DNA of 16,960 nucleotides from Syntrophaceae bacterium UBA5761 (GTDB lineage: Bacteria > Desulfobacterota > Syntrophia > Syntrophales > UBA4778), in NCBI GenBank assembly GCA_002418885.1, contig DIEZ01000008.1, positions 1 through 16,960 on the forward strand. Direction: 5' to 3'. Below the pieces are notes generated by a model. The model searched no databases. It saw only the letters and a program-made list of their open reading frames with translations, and had not been told where the DNA came from. Positions 1-6,311 of the stretch are shown one piece after another; position 1 is the first letter of the stretch, and each line of letters opens with the position of its first letter. Position numbers and translations under genes: made by a program.

Positions 1-861
1 GACACGCCGCGTTGCGGCTGCATGGCGATAACCGAGCCGGCGGGCGGATGCAATATCGAGGACCACGCGGAGCACGCCCGGACCCTTAGAACGAGGGCTC
101 GGCTGGAAGGGGATGAATGGGTCATCAACGGCGAGAAGATGTGGCCCAGCGGGGCGAGCATCGCCGACCTTTATTGCGTCGTCTGCACCACCGACCCAAA
201 CCTGAAGGAAGAGGGGTTGGCGCTCATCTATGTCCCGAAGGATACTCCGGGACTTTCTTTCGGCAAGCCGGAAGAAAAGATGGGCATGAAGGTGACGGAC
301 GTGAACACCGCCATCTACTTCGACAACGTGCGGGTGCCGAGGGAATACCGGGCTGGCGGTCCCGGCGTAGACTGGCAGCTCTTCCGGGCGAATGTCGGCT
401 GGGGCCGGCTCACGAGCGCTCCGATTTCGCTCGGCAACGCCCAAGCCGTCCTCGAGGCCGTCATCGAATTCACCAAGTCGAGGTCCTACGGCGGGAAGGC
501 CGTCCGGAACCATTCTCTCCAGGCTGCCATGATCGCCGACATGGCTGTCGGCATCGAATCGGCACGGGCCTTCTATCTTACCGTAGCCGCCATGTTCAAC
601 AACCGCAAGAAGTTCGGCACGCCCGGGGAGGATTTCCTCCTCGCCCGGGCAAGCGCAGCCAAGGTGCACGCCTGCGACGTGACCGAGAGCGTTTGCAACC
701 GGGCGATGGAGCTGATGGGTTCTTACGGTTATGCCCGTGAATACCACGTGGAAAAATACCTGCGGGACAGCAAAATCATCCAGATATGGTTGGGCGGCGG
801 CCAGTTGGCAAGGTTGGACGTGGCACAGAGCTATTACCCCTATGTGGACGGCGGCAAGTGA
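1..861 (+). CDS. Acyl-CoA dehydrogenase family protein, 5' end outside window
   Basis: The reading frame is open from base 1, so the true start lies upstream; the first in-frame ATG (22) is inside the conserved CMAITEP segment (family form C.ALTEP), where FAD and substrate bind. About 286 residues are present, roughly the last three quarters of the usual 380. The middle beta-domain runs through INGEKMW. The C-terminal helical domain shows the family hallmark of a Gly-Tyr-Gly turn followed by VEKYLRDSKI. Family members oxidise acyl-CoA at the alpha-beta bond using FAD and electron-transfer flavoprotein. The catalytic-loop position is odd: where most members have I-Y-E-G-T, this reads IWLGGG, so the usual glutamate is a leucine. 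The isovaleryl-CoA-type alternative site also has no acid (WGRL). It lies 45 bases before abfD and probably shares its transcript. The family is certain; the substrate and even dehydrogenase activity are not. Confidence 0.9.
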   Translation, partial: DTPRCGCMAITEPAGGCNIEDHAEHARTLRTRARLEGDEWVINGEKMWPSGASIADLYCVVCTTDPNLKEEGLALIYVPKDTPGLSFGKPEEKMGMKVTDVNTAIYFDNVRVPREYRAGGPGVDWQLFRANVGWGRLTSAPISLGNAQAVLEAVIEFTKSRSYGGKAVRNHSLQAAMIADMAVGIESARAFYLTVAAMFNNRKKFGTPGEDFLLARASAAKVHACDVTESVCNRAMELMGSYGYAREYHVEKYLRDSKIIQIWLGGGQLARLDVAQSYYPYVDGGK

Positions 862-906
862 TGCGCAGCCCTCTTTTTTCTACCCATCCTGAAAGGAGCG
901 ACAAAA

Positions 907-2358
907 ATGGCACTAAAAACCCCCGAACAATACGAAGAGAGTTTGAGAAAGCTCAATCTGAAGGTTTATCTCCTGGGAGAACGAGTGGAAAATCCCGTCG
1001 ACCACCCGATCATCAGGCCGTCGATGAATTCCGTCAAGATGACCTACGCCCTCGCCCAGGATCCCCTTTACGAGGAACTCATGACGGCGACCTCTCATCT
1101 GACAGGCAACAAGATCAATCGATTCTGTCATCTCCACCGCAACACGGAGGACCTGATCAAGAAGGTCAAGATGCAGCGTCTCTTGGGGCAGAAGACGGCG
1201 GCGTGCTTTCAGCGCTGCGTGGGGATGGACGCCATCAACGCCGTGGACAGCGTAACCTACGAGATGGACGAGAAGCTCGGCACTCGGTACCATGAGCGTT
1301 TCATTAAGTTTTTGTTGATGATGCAGGAAGAGGACCTCACCGTCGACGGCGCCATGACGGACCCCAAGGGCGACCGCAGTCTTTCCCCGAGCAAACAGGC
1401 CGACCCGGACCTTTTTCTTCGGGTGGTCGAGAAGAGGTCCGACGGCATCGTTGTCCGCGGGGCGAAGGCACACCAGACTGGGGCGGTCAATTCGCACTGG
1501 ATGCTCGTCATGCCGACGTTGACGATGACGAAGGAGGACGCGGATTATGCCCTTTCCTTCGTGGCGCCGGCGGATGCCGAAGGTGTCTTCTACATATACG
1601 GTCGTCAGTCCTGCGATACGCGAAAGTTAGAGGGGGGGACGATCGACGTGGGCAATCGGCAGTTCGGCGGCCATGAGGCCCTGATGATCTTCGATAACCT
1701 GTTTGTCCCCTGGGAACATGTGTTCATGTGCGGCGAGTACGAATACAGCGGTGCCCTCGTGGAGCGTTTCGCCGGGTACCATCGCCAGAGTTACGGCGGG
1801 TGCAAGGTCGGTGTTGGCGATGTCCTCATCGGTGCCGCCGCCCTGGCCGCGGATTACAACGGTGCTTCGCGGGCCTCCCACGTCAGGGATAAACTGATCG
1901 AGATGATCCACCTCAACGAGACACTGTATGCATGCGGGATCGCCTGTTCGGCGGAGGGGCGAGAGACCGCGTCCGGGAATTACCTGATCGACCTGATGCT
2001 GGCGAATGTGTGCAAACAGAATGTAACGCGCTTCCCCTATGAGATCGCCCGGCTGGCGGAAGACATCGCCGGCGGCCTGATGGTGACGATGGCGTCGGAA
2101 AAAGACCTCCGGAATCCTGAGATCGGCAAGTATATCGACAAGTACCTGCGTGGTGTGGCCTCCGTCCCGACGGAGCACCGGATGCGCATCATGAGGCTCA
2201 TCGAGAACATCACCCTGGGGACGGCCGCCGTTGGGTACCGGACGGAATCTATGCACGGTGCCGGGTCTCCCCAGGCGCAGCGGATCATGATCTCCCGTCA
2301 GGGCAACATCGAGCACAAGAAGGAGCTGGCCCGGGCGATTGCCGGCATCTCCGGGTAG
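907..2358 (+). CDS. abfD: 4-hydroxybutyryl-CoA dehydratase / vinylacetyl-CoA delta-isomerase
   Basis: This is a 483-residue flavin and [4Fe-4S] enzyme that dehydrates 4-hydroxybutyryl-CoA to crotonyl-CoA through a ketyl radical in the cytoplasm. It belongs to the HpaB-like flavoprotein fold but is clearly AbfD. The cluster ligands known from the Clostridium aminobutyricum enzyme (Cys99, Cys103, His292, Cys299) are all here: Cys100 and Cys104 in CFQRCVGMD, His292 in GYHRQSYGG and Cys299 in GGCKVGVGD. Long stretches such as GAMTDPKGDR, GAKAHQTG, YGRQSCDTRK, CGIACSAEG and TESMHGAGSPQAQR match my memory of the family. Length is normal. The ATG is preceded by AGGAG at 894-898, 8 bases away. An acyl-CoA dehydrogenase gene lies upstream; small iron-sulfur-type genes and an abfT remnant lie downstream. 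It implies 4-hydroxybutyrate, succinate-semialdehyde or GABA fermentation, or crotonyl-CoA metabolism, under anaerobic conditions. Confidence 0.96.
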   Translation: MALKTPEQYEESLRKLNLKVYLLGERVENPVDHPIIRPSMNSVKMTYALAQDPLYEELMTATSHLTGNKINRFCHLHRNTEDLIKKVKMQRLLGQKTAACFQRCVGMDAINAVDSVTYEMDEKLGTRYHERFIKFLLMMQEEDLTVDGAMTDPKGDRSLSPSKQADPDLFLRVVEKRSDGIVVRGAKAHQTGAVNSHWMLVMPTLTMTKEDADYALSFVAPADAEGVFYIYGRQSCDTRKLEGGTIDVGNRQFGGHEALMIFDNLFVPWEHVFMCGEYEYSGALVERFAGYHRQSYGGCKVGVGDVLIGAAALAADYNGASRASHVRDKLIEMIHLNETLYACGIACSAEGRETASGNYLIDLMLANVCKQNVTRFPYEIARLAEDIAGGLMVTMASEKDLRNPEIGKYIDKYLRGVASVPTEHRMRIMRLIENITLGTAAVGYRTESMHGAGSPQAQRIMISRQGNIEHKKELARAIAGISG

Positions 2359-2399
2359 CGGTAACAGTCGGAACGACGAGACGTCGGTGGTGTCCTCCT

Positions 2400-2705
2400 A
2401 TGAAGAAGATAACGACTGAAGAAATCGAGCGAATCCTGGACGAGTCGGTCAGGTTCCGCCTTCGTATGCACGGCGGCGGCATCCATCTAGTAGACATAAC
2501 ACCCGAGGGAACGGCGCGGTTTAGGCTTACCGGGGCCTGTGCGGGTTGCCCCGGGGCCTCCCGAACCATGGAGGAGGTGGTCGAGGAAACCCTGAGAAAA
2601 CACATTCCCGGCTTACGGAGAATCGAGGTGGTCCATGGGATAAGCGAGGAATTGTTGGAGGAGGCGCGGAGATTTCTCGGTCGGTCGGAAAACGGAAGGC
2701 GATGA
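2400..2705 (+). CDS. NifU C-terminal-domain (Nfu-type) iron-sulfur scaffold protein
   Basis: A 101-residue protein consisting of little more than one Nfu domain. Residues 1-20 form a helix (TTEEIERILDE). HGGGIHLVDI at 24-33 and the CxxC segment LTGACAGCPGA around 43-53 give the two cysteines (Cys47, Cys50) that in this family hold a [4Fe-4S] cluster between two monomers and pass it to client enzymes. The C-terminal helix begins at TMEEVVEETLRKHIPGL. It sits 41 bases after abfD, whose product needs a [4Fe-4S] cluster, so a delivery role is reasonable but inferred. No good SD lies ahead of the ATG (the preceding bases are pyrimidine-rich), so translation may be weak or coupled. It overlaps nothing and is followed four bases later by the CGGC gene. 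Confidence 0.88.
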   Translation: MKKITTEEIERILDESVRFRLRMHGGGIHLVDITPEGTARFRLTGACAGCPGASRTMEEVVEETLRKHIPGLRRIEVVHGISEELLEEARRFLGRSENGRR

Positions 2706-2709
2706 TTCC

Positions 2710-3057
2710 ATGGTCGTGAGTATCACGTTCTGTGGCGGATGCAACCCGAAGATCGACCGCGGCGACATCGGGAACAAACTAAAAGAAATTCTCGAAGGGT
2801 TCGGCCTGTCCGTCGTCTGGAACAGCCCTAAGGCGGACTTCGTCGTTTTTATCAGCGGGTGCTCGACCTCCTGTGCCTGCCGGTGGAAGAGACCCGACAT
2901 CCCGTCGGTCATCGTTGCCGGGACATCGGTGAATCACCGGGAAGAAGCAGAGGAAGACATCGTACCGGCGTGTGTGAGGGCCGTTCGCGCATACATCGAG
3001 CATCATACTTCCCCGCAGGCCGTGACCCCGAAAGAGAAAAGAATCGGTGCAAAATAA
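2710..3057 (+). CDS. Small cysteine-rich CGGC-motif protein, function unknown
   Basis: I do not recognise a characterised function. It has 115 residues. The N-terminus gives a beta strand, then FCGGCNPKIDR (Cys8, Cys11), a helix GNKLKEILEG and a second strand ADFVVFISGC. A second cysteine group, GCSTSCACR (Cys51, Cys55, Cys57), follows, then VIVAGTSVN and an acidic helix. The alternating strands and helices with Cys after strands suggest a small flavodoxin-like or rhodanese-like alpha/beta fold; the CxxC and CxxxCxC groups suggest metal or iron-sulfur binding, or a redox role. There is no signal peptide or membrane segment, so it should be cytoplasmic. The start ATG is preceded by GGAAGG 10 bases upstream and lies four bases after the Nfu stop, so the two genes are almost certainly co-transcribed. 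The charged tail (KEKRIGAK) is probably disordered. Confidence 0.75.
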   Translation: MVVSITFCGGCNPKIDRGDIGNKLKEILEGFGLSVVWNSPKADFVVFISGCSTSCACRWKRPDIPSVIVAGTSVNHREEAEEDIVPACVRAVRAYIEHHTSPQAVTPKEKRIGAK

Positions 3058-3076
3058 CATACGAGGAGGTGGACGA

Positions 3077-3409
3077 ATGAGATGGCAGGACCACTATAAG
3101 GACCGGCTAGTTTCGTCCGAGGAGGCCTTGAAGGTCGTTCGGTCCGGGGACAGAGTTGTTGTCGGTCATGCATGCGGTGAACCTAAGTGTCTGGTCGATG
3201 CGCTTGTAGACCGGGCTGATGAACTCGAACTTGTAGAAATCGTTCACATGGTTTCTATGGGAAAGGCACGTTACTGCCTGCCGGAATACGAAAAGAATTT
3301 TCGGCATAACGCCCTGTTCGTAGGGGGAACGACCAGGAAGGCCGTCAACGAGGGAAGGGGTGATTACACCCCCTGCTTTTTCCATGAGATCCCCCGTCCA
3401 GCGCAGTGA
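3077..3409 (+). pseudogene. abfT: 4-hydroxybutyrate CoA-transferase (AbfT-like), N-terminal fragment
   Basis: These 110 codons match the start of AbfT/acetyl-CoA hydrolase-transferase proteins: SSEEALKVVRSGDRVVVGHACGEP, VEIVHMVSMGKARYC and GDYTPCFFHEIP are family segments. The ATG follows a strong GAGGAGG (3063-3069) by 7 bases, so the start is secure. Complete members have about 430-440 residues and use a C-terminal-half glutamate that becomes a CoA thioester; that half is absent. Homology stops after FFHEIPR, where family members continue with a hydrophobic pair, and the frame then hits TGA after three unrelated codons. At the same place, another frame picks up a metallo-beta-lactamase-type protein. 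The intact enzyme would activate 4-hydroxybutyrate with acetyl-CoA for AbfD. A recombination deletion and a mis-joined assembly are both possible; the fragment cannot be active as read. Confidence 0.85.
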
Positions 3410-3821
3410 GCTTCACTACGCCTATGTCCCCGACTTCTTCATGAAAGGCGCTTACATCAGGAAGGATTTCGACAAGCCCGTTGATTGGTTGATACTGAAC
3501 GGATGGGATGACGACAGGTTCGATCTGTTCGGCGACGGGAGTATAGTTACCTACTTTACGCCCGGACACACGCCTGGACATCAATCAATCATGGTTAATT
3601 TGCCCAAATCTGGTCCCATGTTCTTAGCTGCGGATTCGTGTTACACGCTGGATAATTTGAACAACAACATACTGTCCGGCCTGGCGTGGAACTTCGGCGA
3701 GTCCGTCAAGTCGGTAGAAAAAATGAAGGCCTTGCAAAAATTGTACGGCGCCCAGATCGTAACGGGTCACGACCCCGAAGCGTGGAAGGCGTTCAAGCAG
3801 GCGCCGAAATACTATGAGTAA
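3396..3821 (+). pseudogene. Metallo-beta-lactamase-fold, N-acyl-homoserine-lactonase-like protein, C-terminal fragment
   Basis: From about 3396 the frame encodes VQRSELHYAYVPDFF and continues for 142 residues to a proper stop. This matches the rear half of AttM/AiiA-like lactonase proteins in the metallo-beta-lactamase superfamily. Zinc-site elements present are HTPGHQS (the fourth-motif His), AADS (the bridging Asp) and GHDPEAW (the last His). The HxHxDH motif and the whole first half, about 110-130 residues, are missing, so the zinc site is incomplete. An in-frame ATG at 3360 exists but its codons only shadow the abfT frame. The fragment directly abuts the truncated abfT. Base composition is visibly more AT-rich at 3560-3740 than in neighbouring genes, hinting at a separate origin. 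Lactonase activity is not established, since many relatives cleave other esters or lactones. Confidence 0.8.
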
Positions 3822-3903
3822 CCGTTTTCGGCGCGTTTCACCCCTTACGGGTGGATTAGAAAAAGCCGATAAATCAGCGAGTTAAAGACCTCGGCGGTAC
3901 ACT

Positions 3904-3936
3904 AAGGGCAGGATTGTTCCTGCCCTTTTGATTTTT
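3904..3936 (+). terminator. Rho-independent terminator of the abfD block
   Basis: A perfect 10-bp stem (AAGGGCAGGA at 3904-3913 with TCCTGCCCTT at 3918-3927) carries a four-base TTGT loop. Two Ts, one G-A step and a run of five Ts follow. It sits 83 bases after the last plus-strand stop and ends transcription of the catabolic block. In the other direction there is no T-run after the stem, so it should not strongly stop the minus-strand gene that ends at 3954. Confidence 0.85.
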
Positions 3937-3953
3937 GACCGGACTTCGGAATC

Positions 3954-5091
3954 TCAGCGGCACTGCAGGCTGAAATGGCCGACCCTGCCGTCACGTTCCG
4001 GCCAACCTGCACCCTCGGCACCGACAAAGTGGATGTACTTCGGCTTAGGATTTAGTGTCATAAGATCGATATTGTAATCGAACCAGTTTCCTCGGACTAC
4101 TTTTGTCCCGTGGGTTGCTATGCTGGGAGCAACAGGGTCTAAAAAGTAAAAACCGTGCCAAAACATGTTTCGCGGCTCATTCGGATTCTCGCTGAGGAGG
4201 TCGTGAGCCACTCCGTTTGCGTCCGTGTACTTGGCGAAGACCGCGATGGGGGACTCGCGTCCGTTGTATCCCGTACCGGTCAGCCTCTGTCTGTCCGCCT
4301 TGACGGTAGCCCTGAGGAACAGCTGAGAGCAATTCGACACGTCTTGATTGACGTGCTGCAGAATGCCGATACGATTGTTACCTCCCTTACTCCAGAACCG
4401 CACGCCGTCGGCATTGAAAGAAACCTCCCCTTTGCCGTTCGAAGGCTTATACCACTCGACAACGGTCCAGCTGGTCGGTCCCCGCAAGTTACCGTTCTTG
4501 ATCAGTTCACCCTTGAGTTGGGACGGCTGAGAAGGTTGAGTAGGCTGATAAGGCGGGGGCGGGGCGGATCCGAAGGTGACGCTGAGCGTGTAAGAAATCG
4601 GTCCGTACACCGGCTGCCCCTCATGCATTGTCGGGACCTTCTGGGAAGGCCTTCCGTCCTTATCGGGCGCAAGATACCATGGACTGTTTTTGCGGCATTG
4701 AACAGCGCACCAGCCCGATCCATATGAACAGGTGGTCGCATGTGCGGTAGCAAGAAACACCTTCAGGTAAATTCCCCCGGCGGGGGCGTCGAAGGTTACC
4801 GTCCCGATGTCCGTGCCGAGACCCGTTGATCCCTTCACGCCTGTCACCTGGATATTGCAGTCGGCGGGGAAACCGGGTGACCGTGGCGGTGACCTTGCCC
4901 GGCCGCGGGAGGTTCAATTTGAACCAGTCCTGATCATTTACATTCCATACTCCGGACACCCTGTCGGAAATAAGGTTTGCCTGCTGTGGCGTGTCGTTCG
5001 GCTCGCGTTCAGTGGTCGCCGCCGGCGCATTTCCGGAAAAAAGTAAGAGTACGATCAGGGCAGCGGAGGTCAGAAAAATTTTCTTAGACAT
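3954..5091 (-). pseudogene. Secreted PPC-domain protein with C-terminal sandwich-like module, single-base frameshift
   Basis: The start ATG (5091) follows AAGGAGGG on the minus strand by four to five bases. Residues 1-25 are a signal peptide (MSKKIF, hydrophobic core, NAPAA). Then EREPNDTPQQA and DQDWFKLNL mark a PPC-type (pre-peptidase C-terminal) beta-sandwich. At a run of four Gs on the plus strand (4866-4869), around residue 75, the frame breaks. Removing one base restores FPADCNIQVTGVKG and a single 378-residue protein ending at 3954. Downstream come a Cys-rich insert (CSYGSGWCAVQC), the end of the PPC domain (YTLSVTF), a Pro/Gln linker (about 176-191) and a 190-residue module beginning with NGNLRGPTSW that resembles carbohydrate-binding or galactose-binding-like sandwiches. 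The product would be periplasmic or exported. The error could be real decay or a homopolymer sequencing error; the rest of the frame is intact, which favours recent change or error. Confidence 0.8.
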
Positions 5092-5306
5092 GGCTCCCTC
5101 CTTAAATTTTTTTCAGGATGGTTTGAATCATGCAAGATCAACAGACGGCCCAACCCATACATGCACCTTTTATTTGAATACTGAAGAATTTCCCTTACTG
5201 GACTGTAAAATGCCCAAATCCTGTCTGTCAGGGAGATTCTGAGAACTCATTTCCACCGAGGAGTTTCTATCTTTGACGGGGTACTACCTACCGGCAAACA
5301 GTCCTG

Positions 5307-6125
5307 TCAGAAACGGAATACCGTCTTTAGCTGGAAAAAACTGCCCTTGGTGCTGTTCTCCGCATAGGCATCATAAAGATAGGTGAAGGTCACGCTGAAT
5401 TTCGAGAACCTGTAGTAAAAATCGGCCCCGGCGGAAAAAGTCTCCCGCGCGCTGTTCGGGACTTTAACGCCGTTGATCTTCTTGTCCCGACTGACCATCC
5501 AGTTAAGAGACGGTCCTAACTTGAACCTATCGGTCACGTTGTACCCGAGCAGGCACTGCAGGTAAAGCTCGTCCCCCGGCGAGACATGATTGTCGTGATT
5601 CTCGAGTCGGAAGAAATACTTGACCGCCGCGTCGACGCTGAAATCCCCGAAGGCCTTGTACAGAAAAACCGTGGGCTTTATATCGTACTGGTTTGTGCCG
5701 ACATTGGCGGCCGAAGTCGAGTCGTATTTTCCCGTGGGGAGTTTCACGAAGAGCATGGGCAGGATATCGACGCTTTTGACAGGCAGGAAGTAGCCGGCGC
5801 CGACGCTTATGTCCCCGAGGCCGGACGATTTCTGGTGCCGGGAATCTATTTCCAAGTAATCGAAAGGTGCGAGGGCGGTGAGGACAAGGTTGGGGGTGTA
5901 GTAACAGAACCGGAGCAACTCCTCCGCCTTGGAGAGCCCGTAGTCGCTGTTGACCGTGTTTCCGTGGGAGTCGGTCAGGTCGTCGGCTGTGTAGAACGAG
6001 GTGTAGGTCAATAGATAAAGCCCCTTAGGGGCCCGAGCCCCATCATAGAAGTTAACCGCTTCGGCCTCGCCGGGCAATTGTGCAAGCGCGACTATGGCAA
6101 AGAAGGCGCATAAAGCCCACCTCAT
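5307..6125 (-). CDS. Outer-membrane beta-barrel, MetA-pathway-of-phenol-degradation transporter family
   Basis: A 272-residue protein with a signal peptide MRWALCAFFAIVALAQLPGEAEA and likely cleavage after residue 23. The rest is alternating amphipathic strands rich in Tyr and Phe, typical of a barrel: LTYTSFYTADDL, GDISVGAGYFLPVK, LPMLFVKLPTGKYD, VDAAVKYFF, FTYLYDAY. It ends in VFRF, the terminal aromatic that outer-membrane assembly (BamA) recognises. LPTGKYD in the middle is characteristic of the PF13557 family (meta-pathway phenol degradation, SphA-like), whose members are suspected channels for aromatic or other small hydrophobic substrates. I chose the ATG at 6125 rather than the TTG at 6134: the AAAGGAGG at 6135-6142 is 9 bases from the ATG but touches the TTG. 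That SD sits inside a perfect hairpin, described separately. The substrate is unknown. Confidence 0.82.
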   Translation of the reverse strand: MRWALCAFFAIVALAQLPGEAEAVNFYDGARAPKGLYLLTYTSFYTADDLTDSHGNTVNSDYGLSKAEELLRFCYYTPNLVLTALAPFDYLEIDSRHQKSSGLGDISVGAGYFLPVKSVDILPMLFVKLPTGKYDSTSAANVGTNQYDIKPTVFLYKAFGDFSVDAAVKYFFRLENHDNHVSPGDELYLQCLLGYNVTDRFKLGPSLNWMVSRDKKINGVKVPNSARETFSAGADFYYRFSKFSVTFTYLYDAYAENSTKGSFFQLKTVFRF

Positions 6126-6126
6126 G

Positions 6127-6160
6127 ATTGTCAACCTCCTTTAAAAATGAGGTTGACAAT
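6127..6160 (-). promoter_or_regulatory. Perfect 12-bp inverted repeat covering the SD of the outer-membrane protein gene
   Basis: ATTGTCAACCTC (6127-6138) and GAGGTTGACAAT (6149-6160) are exact reverse complements separated by 10 AT-rich bases. Read on the minus-strand transcript, the second arm contains the GAGG of the SD, and the ATG (6125) begins one base after the stem. A folded messenger would therefore hide the ribosome site. The repeat could instead be a DNA operator dyad for a regulator; the sequence alone does not decide. Confidence 0.65.
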
Positions 6161-6171
6161 GCCACAAGCGG

Positions 6172-6198
6172 GCTGCTTTTACAAGGAGTAAAAGCAGC
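6172..6198. other. Perfect 11-bp hairpin, possible terminator reading rightwards
   Basis: GCTGCTTTTAC (6172-6182) and GTAAAAGCAGC (6188-6198) pair exactly around a 5-base AAGGA loop. Five Ts follow at 6199-6203 on the plus strand, which is the shape of an intrinsic terminator for plus-strand transcription. No plus-strand gene ends here; the genes on both sides are on the minus strand. On the minus strand the stem has no T-run after it, so it should not terminate the crotonase transcript well. It may block antisense transcription or act as a leader structure for the outer-membrane gene. Confidence 0.5.
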
Positions 6199-6311
6199 TT
6201 TTTCCCAATAACACGAAACTGCCGACGAAGCGGTTTATTCCGATGGCAGTCAATGCCTCCTCTTAATACCTGTTGATACCTGGTTGTCGATGCGGCGGGC
6301 AAGGTATGAAT

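Noticed and set aside
907..2358. Reading the dehydratase as 4-hydroxyphenylacetate 3-monooxygenase (HpaB)
   Set aside because: The fold is shared, but the Cys/Cys/His/Cys cluster ligands and the AbfD-specific segments are present, and HpaB lacks them.
6126..6134. TTG at 6134 as start of the outer-membrane protein
   Set aside because: It touches the SD with no spacing; ATG 6125 has a 9-base spacing and leaves a normal signal peptide.
6153..6181. Plus-strand promoter from TTGACA at 6153
   Set aside because: The -10 (around CTTTTA) is poor, the TTGACA is simply one arm of the inverted repeat, and no plus-strand gene follows.
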